Shown: positions 36,598 to 46,666, numbered from the stretch's first letter. The stretch: DNA of 64,000 nt from Planctomycetaceae bacterium (GCA_002723275.1 PBNZ01000026.1:57888-121887), one strand, 5' to 3'. Numbers and translations are program-made. Notes: generated from the letters alone by a model not told the origin.

Positions 36598-37686
36598 GTG
36601 ATTCGAAGTTTTGCCCAATGGTTTGTTTTTGCGATCGCGATGCTCTTGTGCAGCGGTGTCACCGTACCGACCCTTCTTGCAGAATTAAGGACTGAACGAG
36701 TTTTTGGCCCAGAGCATCCCGGAGGACCGTACAAGCATCCAGCCAGCTTCGACCAACTCGATAATGGCGATCTCTATCTCGTCTTTTATGGTGGAAGTGG
36801 TGAGTATCAATCCGATACTGCTATTTTTGGAGCGAGAAAGCCACACGGGTCGGACGAGTGGACCTTGCCGAAAATCATCGCGGATACGCCGAGACGATCA
36901 GAAGGAAACGCCGTCATCTGGCAGGGACCGGATGGAGTCGTCTGGCTGTTTTATCTCACTCGTTACGGGGAGACCTGGTCCACTTCTAGGATCAAAGCCA
37001 AAATCTCCAAGGACAATGGTCATACCTGGTCGGATCCGTTCATCGTTGCATTCGAGCAAGGCATGATGGTTCGTAGTCATCCGATTGAACTGAAAGACGG
37101 CGGTTTTCTGTTGCCGGTTTACTCGGAAAAAGGAAACGATACGGAAAGTGTTGGAGCAGAAAGTACCTCTCTGTTTCTTCACTATGACGCGCAGACGGGG
37201 CATTGGTCCGAGACGAATCGAATTGGATTCAAGATCGGCTGCCTTCAACCAGCCGTTGCCCGAGTTTCAGATGATTATCTGGTTTGCTACAACCGACGTG
37301 GCGGCGACTATCGTCCAGAAACTCGTGGCTTTATCATTCGTTCCGAGTCACGTGACGGAGGGCAGACTTGGTCACAGGGAACTGCTACGAAATGGCCGAA
37401 CCCCAACGCGGCGATCGAATTCATCGATCTCGCAAGTGGTAATCTCGCACTGATCTACAACGATAGTTTCAGCCGTCGCACGCCCTTGGTACTTGCAATG
37501 TCCACCGACGGTGACAAGAGTTATCCCTGTCGGAAAGTCCTGGCCGGCGGAGAAGGTCCGTATGCTTACCCATGTGCGATCCAGGCCAAAGACGGAAAGA
37601 TACACGTCATCTACACAACAAATCGTCGTTCCACCATCATGCACTGCACGTTGGATGAATCAGACGTGCTCGAGGCAGGTAACTAA
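36598..37686 (+). CDS. secreted sialidase/BNR-repeat protein
   Basis: The start is GTG 36598 with a good GAGGAG site nine bases upstream. The 362 residues begin with a signal peptide (WFVFAIAMLLCSGVTVPTLL). The body is a six-bladed propeller type with Asp boxes SKDNGHTWSDP and SRDGGQTWSQG and a degenerate STDGDKSYP. Phrases such as GGPYKHPASFDQLDNGDLYL and VWLFYLTRYGETWSTSRIK are typical of planctomycete exo-alpha-sialidase-like proteins. Whether it cuts sialic acid or another sugar is not known. It ends overlapping the last bases of the convergent kinase gene. Confidence 0.88.
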   Translation: MIRSFAQWFVFAIAMLLCSGVTVPTLLAELRTERVFGPEHPGGPYKHPASFDQLDNGDLYLVFYGGSGEYQSDTAIFGARKPHGSDEWTLPKIIADTPRRSEGNAVIWQGPDGVVWLFYLTRYGETWSTSRIKAKISKDNGHTWSDPFIVAFEQGMMVRSHPIELKDGGFLLPVYSEKGNDTESVGAESTSLFLHYDAQTGHWSETNRIGFKIGCLQPAVARVSDDYLVCYNRRGGDYRPETRGFIIRSESRDGGQTWSQGTATKWPNPNAAIEFIDLASGNLALIYNDSFSRRTPLVLAMSTDGDKSYPCRKVLAGGEGPYAYPCAIQAKDGKIHVIYTTNRRSTIMHCTLDESDVLEAGN

Positions 37687-40076
37687 CGCTTCAGGCGATT
37701 AGGTAATTCCAGCGTTTCCAAGCTGTGAATCGTTGAATTTCCGCCGCCCGGGCCATTTCGAAGACTAAGCCGTTCGTTGGCGTCGCCAAGTGCACGGGCC
37801 ACGAAATACCACATCGTGCATACAACCAGAATGGCGACCGCTAAAGCTGAAAATCCGCGGAAGAGTAATGCTGAACCCAAGCGGCCGACCGGTCTCATCG
37901 CATTCTCATAGTTTTCCTGGACGATCACAACGAGCCCGGTATCGGCCTCTGCCAGTGAATCTGCTTTGTCAGGCGCGGAGCCATCACGCGCGGAGCCATC
38001 AGGGGCAGGGGTGTCAGTATCAATGCCGTTCGCTCCGCCGTCTTGCATCGCATTGCGATCCAAACGCACGTTTCGGCTGGCGACGATAAAGGGAACGTCA
38101 TAGCCTGCCTTGATTCCTTCCGGGTGGTTTCCCAAGGGATCCTTGTACTCGCGGTCAGGATTCAGTTCGTTCAGACGCACGCGATATTCAGATGCAGTAC
38201 TGAATTGAGTATCCAACGTGCGGTCGTCATCAAGAATCTGGCTGAACAAAGGATGTTGCAGGATCACACCCTCTTTTTCACCTTCACGACCATCGACGAG
38301 TACATAAAATCGCTCGTTGTTGTTGCTGTCTAGTTGTTTTCCCATCCGGCCGAACTCGACCGTCAGGGCGACGATGCCGAGAAACAGTTCTTCACCTGCC
38401 TCGTCTTTCCCGTAGACTGGGGACGATACCGCAACCTTCCAGACATTGGTCACCTGACTTTGAAAGACGGCGGACAGATGCGTGCGACGAATGTGGTCGA
38501 TGGTTTCAGGATTGTCTTCCGGTTGACCGTGAAAATAGGTTCGCCAGGAAAAGTCCCGTCCAATCGCCGAAGTTTGCTCCTGATCAACAGATTCCCCGTT
38601 GGATGAATCCGGGTTGGACGGTGTCTGTCCTCCCTGATCCACTGCTGTTGCGTCGAAAGCAGCTGCGAGATGGATGCCGTTCTTATCGGTTACAAACCAA
38701 CTGGCGATATCCATCGTTTCCGATTCTTTGAGACGGTCTTGAATCCGTTTTTCAAGCAATGCTCGTTGCGGATGCTGTTCGAGCATCTGGCTCTGCGAAG
38801 TGCGTTCGCGAACGCCTCGTAGCTGTTCGGTGAGTGTCGCGACTTCCGGGTCGCTTACAAAATTCTGTAGCTCGGCCACAAATTCGGGATCTTTTGCGAG
38901 CTCCTCGACCTCCCGAAAGTAACCTTCGATCTGACGAGCAACGGCCTCCGAAACGAAGTCGGCAGCAAAGCCATTGCCTTCACTGCGACTAATCAGCGAC
39001 ATCTTTTCAGAGGAAGTAACCGCTTGCTGATAACCCCACCAGGCAAAAACGGTTGTGACCAGGAGCATCAGCAAGGGGCCGAGAAATCCCAGAATCAGCA
39101 AGGGACGTCGATTCCGAGCTCGATCACGAGCGGCCAATGCATCGACCACACTCTGGACATTAGCGAATCTTTGTTGTGGGTCGATGGTTAAACAACGATC
39201 GACAATGTCAGCTAACTGACTGTCCACGCCCGGAATGAAACGGTGGTCACTCGGCGGATCCTGCGATTGAAGAAAGGCCCGATAACGATCAAGTCGCTCA
39301 CCCAGGTCGCCGTCAAAATCGATTTCCAGCTCATCCTGATTTTCCCGGTAGGGTGGGGCGCCCGTTAGCATGCAATAGAGCAACGCGCCGAGTGCGTAGA
39401 CATCCCAGCGAGCGTCCGGGACCGCCTGCAAGTCAGCCTGTTCCGGTGCCATGTAAAACAGCGTGCCCAAGGCAGGTGTTTGTTCGTGCGAGAGTCGTGA
39501 CTGACCAAAGTCAGCAAGTCGAGGACGATTGTCCTGGTCCAAGAGAATGTTGGCTGGCTTCAGATCGCAGTGCAATACGCCCTTGCCATGAGCATGCAAT
39601 AGCCCCGTGGTAATGTCACGAAAAATCTCTACCGCCTGTGCCACCGTGATCGACTCGTCTTCCTGGATGCGATCTTCCAGCGAACCGTTCTCGACAAATT
39701 CCATGACGTAATAAGGCGGGTCCGCTTCCCAGCCCACATCCAGAAGCTGAACGACGTACCGATCAGCGGCGAGAAATACGAGCTTCTCGACTTCGCTCGA
39801 TAGCAGCGACCAGTCCAGGCCGCCTCGATGGGTGTAAAACTTGATGGCGACTCGGCGACCCGTGTTCTGGTCGATCGCCACCCATACCTCGCCATAAGCA
39901 CCCGATCCCAAGAATTGTCTGGTCTCGTATCCGGGAATCGACATGGGCGGCCCGGAACGATCGTGACTCAGATTTCGAGAACGTTGTTGTTCTTCGCTCG
40001 ATTGTTGTTCGGTGCGATCGGCAGTCATACTCAAAAACAATTCGGTGGAATGAAAGGCAATTCCCTCGTCGCTCAC
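37683..40076 (-). CDS. transmembrane Ser/Thr protein kinase with extracytoplasmic sensor domain
   Basis: The start is GTG 40076 with AGGAG seven bases upstream. The kinase domain lies at about 50-315: glycine loop GSGAYGEV at 57-64, Lys79 in VAIKF, catalytic loop HCDLKPAN with Asp171, DFG at 189-191 and APE at 210-212. Cys170 replaces the Arg of HRD, so this is a non-RD kinase. A membrane helix (LLILGFLGPLLMLLVTTVFA) follows. The roughly 390-residue outside region looks like a double-Cache sensor (WFVTDKNGIHLAAA, FSWRTYFHGQPED, VSSPVYG), and a second helix (FSALAVAILVVCTMWYF) precedes a short cytoplasmic tail. It probably senses an extracellular ligand. The divergent amidohydrolase gene is 79 bases away. 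Confidence 0.9.
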   Translation of the reverse strand: MSDEGIAFHSTELFLSMTADRTEQQSSEEQQRSRNLSHDRSGPPMSIPGYETRQFLGSGAYGEVWVAIDQNTGRRVAIKFYTHRGGLDWSLLSSEVEKLVFLAADRYVVQLLDVGWEADPPYYVMEFVENGSLEDRIQEDESITVAQAVEIFRDITTGLLHAHGKGVLHCDLKPANILLDQDNRPRLADFGQSRLSHEQTPALGTLFYMAPEQADLQAVPDARWDVYALGALLYCMLTGAPPYRENQDELEIDFDGDLGERLDRYRAFLQSQDPPSDHRFIPGVDSQLADIVDRCLTIDPQQRFANVQSVVDALAARDRARNRRPLLILGFLGPLLMLLVTTVFAWWGYQQAVTSSEKMSLISRSEGNGFAADFVSEAVARQIEGYFREVEELAKDPEFVAELQNFVSDPEVATLTEQLRGVRERTSQSQMLEQHPQRALLEKRIQDRLKESETMDIASWFVTDKNGIHLAAAFDATAVDQGGQTPSNPDSSNGESVDQEQTSAIGRDFSWRTYFHGQPEDNPETIDHIRRTHLSAVFQSQVTNVWKVAVSSPVYGKDEAGEELFLGIVALTVEFGRMGKQLDSNNNERFYVLVDGREGEKEGVILQHPLFSQILDDDRTLDTQFSTASEYRVRLNELNPDREYKDPLGNHPEGIKAGYDVPFIVASRNVRLDRNAMQDGGANGIDTDTPAPDGSARDGSAPDKADSLAEADTGLVVIVQENYENAMRPVGRLGSALLFRGFSALAVAILVVCTMWYFVARALGDANERLSLRNGPGGGNSTIHSLETLELPNRLKR

Positions 40077-40155
40077 GGAAAACTCCTGTTAGGATTAAAT
40101 GTAACAAAGGTGTTTACGCTTGCAATTCGGCTTTCGTTCGGAGTGAATCGACTCG

Positions 40156-41373
40156 ATGAAATTATCATCTTTTAGCAGCATTCGCTGCACGCTTGTGCTC
40201 CTGATGGCAATTCTAGTTGTTCCAGCTTCCGGGTGGGCTCAGGAAGCTACCGGTGAGAAACTGGGTTTGGCTGAGTTTCGGCCTCAATCCATGTTGAAGC
40301 TCCAGCAGAAAGGGGTGGACCGGGCACGATATCCAGTCGTCGATGTGCATACCCATTTTGGGTACCGACTTAAGAATTCCAGGCGACGACTTAATGAATT
40401 CATTGAGGTGATGAATCGGAACAATATTGCCATCTGTGTGAGCCTGGACGGTTTGCTGTTGGATCGATTTATCGAACACAAGCACTTCCTCGATCAGAAA
40501 GATGCTGATCGCTTTGTTGTGTTTGTGAACATCAATTGGCAGGGGCAAGGAAAGCCTGACGATCCCGCCAGTTGGGATTGTCAGCAACCCGACTTTGTTA
40601 GACGTACTGTCATGCAATTGGAACAGGCGGCAGCTCAAGGTGCGTCGGGGGTCAAGATCTTCAAGCGATTTGGATTGAGCTATAAGAATTCAGACGGAAC
40701 GTTGATTCGTATCGACGACCCGCGTTGGGATCCGATCTGGGCGACTTGTGGGCGATTGCGTTTACCGGTGATTATCCACACGGGGGATCCGGCTGCGTTT
40801 TTCCAGCCCATCAATGAAAAAAACGAACGTTGGGAAGAACTGAGTCGTCAGCCCGGTTGGAGTTTCCATGGCGACGAGTTTCCTTCACGAGATGAATTAC
40901 TTGCTGCTCGGAATCGAGTGATCGCGCGTCATCCCGACACGATTTTCATCGGAGCTCATTTCGCAAACAATCCAGAGGATCTCGCCACGGTCAGTCAGTG
41001 GTTGGAGCAATACCCGAATCTCTATGTGGAATTTGCCTCACGAATTGGCGAACTCGGGCGACAGCCTTACACGGCAAGGAAGTTCTTTTTGAAACACGCC
41101 GATCGAATACTGTTCGGGACCGATGGTCCCTGGCCGGAAACCCGATTGCGGCTTTATTGGCGTTTCCTGGAGACTTTTGACGAGTACTTCCCCTATTCGG
41201 AAAAGGAGTTTCCTCCCCAGGGATTCTGGCGAATCTACGGAATTGGTTTGCCCGACGATGTCTTGCGCAAGGTGTATTACCAGAATGCAGTGCGGATCAT
41301 CCCCGGTGTTCGCCCCCGCCTGGAGAACTCGGGCCGCCTGACGGCTGAGGAGATCGATGCCCTCAAGCCATAG
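40156..41373 (+). CDS. secreted amidohydrolase-2 family protein
   Basis: The 405-residue protein has a signal peptide (TLVLLMAILVVPASGWA) and the TIM-barrel metal ligands of the amidohydrolase-2 group: VDVHTHFG (H65, H67), HTGDP (H208), GAHF (H268) and FGTDG (D323). In this superfamily members hydrolyse or decarboxylate small substrates, as in 2-amino-3-carboxymuconate-6-semialdehyde decarboxylase and related enzymes; many exported planctomycete copies are unassigned. I cannot name the substrate. The gene is divergent from the sensor kinase, and the 79-base gap probably carries both promoters. Confidence 0.87.
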   Translation: MKLSSFSSIRCTLVLLMAILVVPASGWAQEATGEKLGLAEFRPQSMLKLQQKGVDRARYPVVDVHTHFGYRLKNSRRRLNEFIEVMNRNNIAICVSLDGLLLDRFIEHKHFLDQKDADRFVVFVNINWQGQGKPDDPASWDCQQPDFVRRTVMQLEQAAAQGASGVKIFKRFGLSYKNSDGTLIRIDDPRWDPIWATCGRLRLPVIIHTGDPAAFFQPINEKNERWEELSRQPGWSFHGDEFPSRDELLAARNRVIARHPDTIFIGAHFANNPEDLATVSQWLEQYPNLYVEFASRIGELGRQPYTARKFFLKHADRILFGTDGPWPETRLRLYWRFLETFDEYFPYSEKEFPPQGFWRIYGIGLPDDVLRKVYYQNAVRIIPGVRPRLENSGRLTAEEIDALKP

Positions 41374-41457
41374 CTCTCGGTACGACCTACCATTCGAACC
41401 GGTCAAGGACTAGAATGTCCCGATTCAATAGGGTCGATGAAGGTGAATTGAGGCAGG

Positions 41458-43035
41458 GTGAAGGTCATGGCAGCAGAACAACAAACCGGCGGAAATCTCG
41501 AAAAGTCGCGTCGCGACAAATTACAACGTATCCAGGAAATGGGCGTTGATCCATGGGGCGGTCGTTTTGACGATCGACAATCCATCGCCGACATTCGTGG
41601 CCGTATCGATGAGGTTAAATTCCAGTCGGAATCGGGTGAGATTATCGAGTTGCCCGACCTCAATGCCGATCCTGAAATGGATTTTCGGCAGTGGCTGGCC
41701 GACCAGGGCAAAGGGGAACTGATCGGGCCCGGCGTACGTGCGGCGGGTCGGATCGTGCTGATGCGCGATACCGGCAAGTTGAAGTTCATCGACTTGCGGG
41801 ATCAAACCGGACAGATTCAGCTGTTTGTTGGAAAGAAGCAAGTCGGAGACGAGGCGTGGCAACTCTCTGATTGCTTTGACCTCGGCGACATTGTTGGCGT
41901 CGATGGCCAATTGCGACGCACGAAAACGGGTGAGATCACCATCTTTGTTGAGAAACTTCATTTTCTTTGCAAGTCGCTTGAGTCACCTCCGGAAAAACAT
42001 CACGGTCTCAATGATCCAGAACTCCGGCAACGCATGCGATACCTCGATCTGACCTACACCGAGGGTGTCTTGCCTCGCTTCCTGGACCGCACCTCGATCG
42101 TTGCCTCCGTTCGCAGGACGCTTACGGACGAAGGTTTCTGTGAAATTGAAGGGCCAACGTTGCATGCGATTGCAGGCGGAGCAGCGGCTCGACCCTTCGT
42201 CACTCACCACAATGCCCTCGACATCGACCTCTTTATGCGAATTGCGCTCGAGCTCCATCTGAAACGACTGCTCGTGGGTGGGATGGAAAAGGTGTACGAG
42301 TTAGGACGTGTCTATCGCAACGAAGGTATCAGCCCAAAACACAATCCTGAGTTCACGATGTTGGAGGTTTATGAATCGTTCGGCAATTACGAAACGATGA
42401 TGGATCTCACCGAAAAAATTATCGTGAATGCGATTGGTGCACTTGGACGTGGCCACCAACTTCCCTGGGGCGATGAAACCATTGATTTTTCACCGCCATT
42501 CGCTCGTCGCTCCTACAACGAACTCTTTCAGGAATGCACGGGGGTGGATCCTGGCGATGAGACCGCTGTATTATCGCTAGCCGAGAAGCTGGGGCTGGAA
42601 GTCGCCGGCCGCCATCCGGATGTTGTTCGAAATGAGATCTTTGAGGAAAAAGTCGAAGACTCGCTTGAGGGACCGATCTTTGTGATCGATTACCCTGCCA
42701 GCATCTGTCCGTTGACCAAACGGAAAAATGATCGTCCTGAGATTGCCGAGCGATTCGAGTTGTTTGTGAAGGGCATGGAGATTGCGAATGCCTATACCGA
42801 ACTGAACGATCCTGATCTGCAGGAAGAGCTGTTCAAAACGCAGCTAGCAGGGCTATCGGACGAGGATTCCATGGCCAAGATGGATCATGATTTCATCCGT
42901 GCTTTGCGGCATGGGATGCCGCCCGCTGGTGGATTAGGTATTGGCATCGACCGGCTTGTCATGCTATTGACCAACACACAAACGATCCGGGATGTGATCT
43001 TGTTCCCGCTGCTGCGACCCGAAGCCACCTCCTAG
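41458..43035 (+). CDS. lysS: lysyl-tRNA synthetase, class II
   Basis: The 525-residue enzyme charges tRNA-Lys. The N-terminal OB-fold anticodon-binding domain spans VRAAGRIVLMRDTGKLKFID to EITIFVEKLHFL. Class II motif 2 is RVYRNEGISPKHNPEF at about 284-299, and motif 3 is GLGIGIDRLVML near 494-505. The first GTG is at 41458, with GAGG about five bases upstream; an ATG at 41467 would remove three residues. The LolC-type permease gene follows on the same strand with a 75-base gap. Confidence 0.96.
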   Translation: MKVMAAEQQTGGNLEKSRRDKLQRIQEMGVDPWGGRFDDRQSIADIRGRIDEVKFQSESGEIIELPDLNADPEMDFRQWLADQGKGELIGPGVRAAGRIVLMRDTGKLKFIDLRDQTGQIQLFVGKKQVGDEAWQLSDCFDLGDIVGVDGQLRRTKTGEITIFVEKLHFLCKSLESPPEKHHGLNDPELRQRMRYLDLTYTEGVLPRFLDRTSIVASVRRTLTDEGFCEIEGPTLHAIAGGAAARPFVTHHNALDIDLFMRIALELHLKRLLVGGMEKVYELGRVYRNEGISPKHNPEFTMLEVYESFGNYETMMDLTEKIIVNAIGALGRGHQLPWGDETIDFSPPFARRSYNELFQECTGVDPGDETAVLSLAEKLGLEVAGRHPDVVRNEIFEEKVEDSLEGPIFVIDYPASICPLTKRKNDRPEIAERFELFVKGMEIANAYTELNDPDLQEELFKTQLAGLSDEDSMAKMDHDFIRALRHGMPPAGGLGIGIDRLVMLLTNTQTIRDVILFPLLRPEATS

Positions 43036-43110
43036 TGGCTCGATGTGGCTAGGCGGGAGGGTGTTCATGTCGCGTTGACACCGACGTCTTTCCGCGCCAA
43101 AGGACTGGCC

Positions 43111-44676
43111 ATGTACAAGTTGTTGCTCTGTGTGCGATATCTTCGCACTCGTTATATCGCACTCGCGTCGATTATCAGCGTTACCCTAGGGGTAGCCACG
43201 ATGATTGTCGTCAACAGTGTCATGTGTGGATTCCAGCACGAGATGCACAAGCGATTGCATGGCATCCTGTCCGACATTGTGGTTGAAGCTCACAGCATGG
43301 AAGGAATTCAGGATCCCGAGTCACTCGTTGAAGAGATTCGCGATGAAATTGGCGATGACCTCGTAGGAATGACGGCCACCGTCCACATCCCAGCGATGCT
43401 GAGCTTTAAAGTGCGCGGCCAATGGATGACCAAGCAGGTAAATCTCATTGGCATCGATGAGAAGAGCTATGCCAATGTGAGTGAGTTTGGCAAGTACCTG
43501 TTGCATCCTGAGAATCGGAAACAGTTGTCGTTTGATCTCCACGAACGTGGCTATGACCCACGTTTACGGGAAGCGGGTTGGGCCTATCGACGGATGAAGG
43601 TGGCTCAAGAACGCTATTACGAGGAGCAGATGCGTAAGCTCGAGGCTGCTTCGGCTGGCGAGTCGACTCATGAAACAGTCGCGACAGCGACAACCGACGA
43701 GGATTCCGGTGACGATTTGCCCTTCAACTTTGAAATTGGGCAGGATCCGTTCCTTGAGGCAGATGAAGAAAACGATGCGAGAACCTTTGATGCGATGACA
43801 CAGCAGCACGTCGGTATTGTGCTGGGAATCGCCACCTCCAATATTCGACATCGAGCCTCGGATGGCGAGATTGTTGATCTGTTTTTGTGCAAGCCAGGTG
43901 ACGACGTCAAAGTTACCTTCCCAACGGCTGGAACACCTCCGCAAGCCGTCAGTGCGAACTTTACGGTCTGCGACTTCTATGAAAGTAAAATGAGCGAATA
44001 TGATTCGACGTTTGCTTTCATTCCGATCGGCCAATTGCAGTATCTGCGCGGGATGATTGATCCGCAGACCGGCGCTGGGGCCGTTAGTTCCATCCAAATT
44101 AAACTGAAAGAGGGCGCCGACCTGAATGCTGCTCGCGACAGTTTGCGAGAACGTTTCCCGGCCGAAGTTTTTCCTTACCGTGTGCAAACCTGGAAGGACA
44201 TGCAAGGGCCGTTGCTGGCAGCCGTTCAGATGGAGACGACGATCTTGAACATTCTCTTGTTCTTGATCATCGCCGTTGCTGGCTTTGGGATTCTGGCAAC
44301 CTTCTTCATGATCGTGGTCGAGAAAACCCGCGATATTGGAATTCTGAAATCACTCGGAGCGACCAGTCGAGGTGTGATGTCAATCTTCCTCGGTTACGGA
44401 CTGTCATTAGGGTGTGTCGGTTCTGGTGTGGGTATGGTCCTTGGCTTGCTGTTTGTCGTAAATATTAACCGCGTTGCTGACGTTCTCGAGACGATAACCG
44501 GCCGTGAGGTTTTCGATCCTACGATCTACTACTTTCAAGAAATTCCTACGATTATCCAAGCACATACAGTGGCCTGGATTGTTGCCGGCGCGATGTTGAT
44601 TGCCGTCATGGCCAGTGTGTTGCCGGCGTTACGGGCAGCGAGAATGCACCCGGTGGAGGCGTTACGATATGAGTAA
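43111..44676 (+). CDS. LolC/LolE-type ABC transporter permease
   Basis: I start at ATG 43111 with AAGGA upstream; about 521 residues. One N-terminal membrane helix (YIALASIISVTLGVATMIVV) is followed by a large periplasmic MacB-PCD-like domain and three C-terminal helices with the FtsX core (ILLFLIIAVAGFGILATFFM, KTRDIGILKSLGATSRGVMS, IVAGAMLIAVMASVLPALRA). Lol systems extract lipoproteins from the inner membrane for transfer to the outer one. The periplasmic domain contains an acidic, low-complexity insert at about 190-245 (rich in Glu, Asp and Thr), unlike E. coli LolC/E. Its stop overlaps the start of the ATPase gene, so both form one transporter. Confidence 0.9.
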   Translation: MYKLLLCVRYLRTRYIALASIISVTLGVATMIVVNSVMCGFQHEMHKRLHGILSDIVVEAHSMEGIQDPESLVEEIRDEIGDDLVGMTATVHIPAMLSFKVRGQWMTKQVNLIGIDEKSYANVSEFGKYLLHPENRKQLSFDLHERGYDPRLREAGWAYRRMKVAQERYYEEQMRKLEAASAGESTHETVATATTDEDSGDDLPFNFEIGQDPFLEADEENDARTFDAMTQQHVGIVLGIATSNIRHRASDGEIVDLFLCKPGDDVKVTFPTAGTPPQAVSANFTVCDFYESKMSEYDSTFAFIPIGQLQYLRGMIDPQTGAGAVSSIQIKLKEGADLNAARDSLRERFPAEVFPYRVQTWKDMQGPLLAAVQMETTILNILLFLIIAVAGFGILATFFMIVVEKTRDIGILKSLGATSRGVMSIFLGYGLSLGCVGSGVGMVLGLLFVVNINRVADVLETITGREVFDPTIYYFQEIPTIIQAHTVAWIVAGAMLIAVMASVLPALRAARMHPVEALRYE

Positions 44677-45487
44677 GTTAACAACGGTACGATCCAACGC
44701 GTCTGAAAGAGACGCATCGCCTCATGCAGAGCCTTTACGCGGCCCTCATTTCCGCATCGATGCGAAACAAGATTCGCCCAAGTCGGCTCCGACAAAGTGG
44801 CTGATGGAAGCACGTGATGTGCGCAAGAGCTATCGGAAAGGTGCCGTTCTCGTCCCTGTGCTGAAGGGTGTGAATGCGACAGCTGGCGACGGTGAATTCA
44901 TGGCGATTGTTGGAAAAAGCGGTTCGGGAAAAAGCACTTTGCTTCACCTGCTGGCCACGCTCGACGCACCCGATGGCGGCGAAATCCACTTTGAGGATCG
45001 TCGGATCGACAATCTTCCAACCACCCAGAGAGACGGGTTAAGAAATCGTGAAATGGGTGTTGTTTTCCAGTTCTATCATCTACTGCCGGAACTGACGACG
45101 CTTGAAAACACGATCCTGCCTGCCATGATCGGCTGTTCGGTAACCCAGTTCTGGGGAAAACGGCGGGCTTTGCGGCGCAAAGCTCTCGATTTGCTTGAGC
45201 AGGTCGGGCTCTCCCATCGGTTGAAACACCGTCCCAGCGAATTGTCCGGTGGCGAAATGCAGCGTGTTGCGATCGCTCGTGCTCTGCTGAATGAGCCGAA
45301 AATCTTGCTCGCCGATGAGCCAACCGGCAATTTGGACCGACAAACCGGCGTACAGATCATGGATCTTTTGCGGTCCTTGAACCGAGATCGGAAGCTAACT
45401 ATAGTCATGGTGACTCACGACTCGGCAATCGCAAAAGAGGCAGATCGAGTCGTTCAGTTGGTTGAAGGCCGCGTGAGTCATGCCTGA
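44669..45487 (+). CDS. LolD-type ABC transporter ATP-binding protein
   Basis: I start at ATG 44669, overlapping the last eight bases of the permease gene; about 272 residues. Walker A VGKSGSGKST lies near 81-90, the Q-loop is VVFQFYHLLPELT, the signature is LSGGEMQRVAIARAL, and Walker B is ILLADEPTGNLD, followed by VTHDSA. This is the MacB/LolD subfamily. The first 40 residues are an unusual charged extension without clear fold. It powers the adjacent permease, probably for lipoprotein release, although some MacB-like pairs move other cargo. Confidence 0.93.
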   Translation: MSKLTTVRSNASERDASPHAEPLRGPHFRIDAKQDSPKSAPTKWLMEARDVRKSYRKGAVLVPVLKGVNATAGDGEFMAIVGKSGSGKSTLLHLLATLDAPDGGEIHFEDRRIDNLPTTQRDGLRNREMGVVFQFYHLLPELTTLENTILPAMIGCSVTQFWGKRRALRRKALDLLEQVGLSHRLKHRPSELSGGEMQRVAIARALLNEPKILLADEPTGNLDRQTGVQIMDLLRSLNRDRKLTIVMVTHDSAIAKEADRVVQLVEGRVSHA

Positions 45488-45631
45488 TTCGCGGTCGGCA
45501 ACCTTGGACTGCTTTTGAGATGGATCTCGCGTCCATGTCCCGTTTTTGCTGTCGGTTGTGAGCGATCTACTGCCGGGTTCCGTACTCATTCAATATGATG
45601 GATAAGCATCTTTACGGTTAAGTGTGTCAGC

Positions 45632-46495
45632 ATGTCATTGAAGGTTTACATCAACGGGCAGTATTTCGACAAGGAAGATGCGAAGATCAGCGTCTACGAT
45701 CATGGATTGTTGTACGGCGACGGCGTCTTCGAAGGCATGCGTAGCTATGGCGGAGTCGTCTTTCGACTCGAGGAGCACATCGATCGCCTCTGGAAATCGG
45801 CTCGTGCAATTCTGCTCGATATCCCTGTGACGCCCGCCGATCTCGCGCAGGCCGTCAATGATACCTTGGCGGAAAACAATCTCAGTGATGGCTACATTCG
45901 CCTGATCGTGACACGCGGTGCAGGAACTCTGGGACTCGACCCCAATCGCACTAGCAATCCTCAGGTGATTATTATCACCGACAAGATTACGTTGTATCCG
46001 GATGAATACTACGAAAACGGACTCGAGATCATCACTGCGAGTACCATTCGTAATCATCCCGCTGCCTTGAGTCCGCGCATTAAGTCACTCAACTATCTCA
46101 ATAATGTTCTGGCCAAGATTGAAGGCCTGAAGGCAGGGTGCATTGAAGCGCTGATGCTCAATCACAAAGGTGAAGTCGCGGAATGTACAGGCGACAATGT
46201 GTTTATCGTCCAACAAGGCACTTTGTTGACCCCTGCGATTGATGCCGGGATTCTGCAAGGCATTACGCGGGAGGCCGTGATCGAATTGGCCAAAGATCAT
46301 TCGATTCCTGTTCGTGAGATTCCGCTGACACGGCATGATATCTTTATTGCTGAGGAATGCTTCCTCACCGGAAGTGCCGCGGAAGTCGTACCGGTTGTGA
46401 AATTGGACGACCGAGTTATTGGGGATGGCACGCCAGGCCCGATTACTCGCAAGCTCAAGGAACAATTTGGACGATTGGCTCGTGGCAAGCGTTGA
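45632..46495 (+). CDS. ilvE: branched-chain amino acid aminotransferase
   Basis: The 287-residue fold-type IV PLP enzyme has VYDHGLLYGDGVFEGMRSY near the start, the PLP lysine in PRIKSLNYLNN at about residue 151, GEVAECTGDNVFIV, the ITREAVIELA helix and ECFLTGSAAEVVPV. This pattern fits branched-chain aminotransferase, which makes valine, leucine and isoleucine from 2-oxo acids. D-amino acid transaminases share the fold, and that alternative cannot be fully excluded. It stands 144 bases after the lolD-type gene, and the gap shows no clear terminator. Confidence 0.9.
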   Translation: MSLKVYINGQYFDKEDAKISVYDHGLLYGDGVFEGMRSYGGVVFRLEEHIDRLWKSARAILLDIPVTPADLAQAVNDTLAENNLSDGYIRLIVTRGAGTLGLDPNRTSNPQVIIITDKITLYPDEYYENGLEIITASTIRNHPAALSPRIKSLNYLNNVLAKIEGLKAGCIEALMLNHKGEVAECTGDNVFIVQQGTLLTPAIDAGILQGITREAVIELAKDHSIPVREIPLTRHDIFIAEECFLTGSAAEVVPVVKLDDRVIGDGTPGPITRKLKEQFGRLARGKR

Positions 46496-46666
46496 TTGAG
46501 GCTCGCTGCGATCGGAATGCATGCACGTCTTGATAGCATCCGATTCGAATCGCCAGAATTCCCACTTCAGAGTTTCATAGCTATTTGGCCCAAATCGCCC
46601 TGGCGTCAGGATTGCGGTTTCTCTATGATTCGCCGCGCTGAAAAATTGGGCGCAGCCTCAAAGTTG

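Noticed and set aside
37683..40076. Pseudokinase because of HCD instead of HRD
   Set aside because: The ATP Lys, catalytic Asp and DFG are all kept, so activity is likely; only the Arg is missing.
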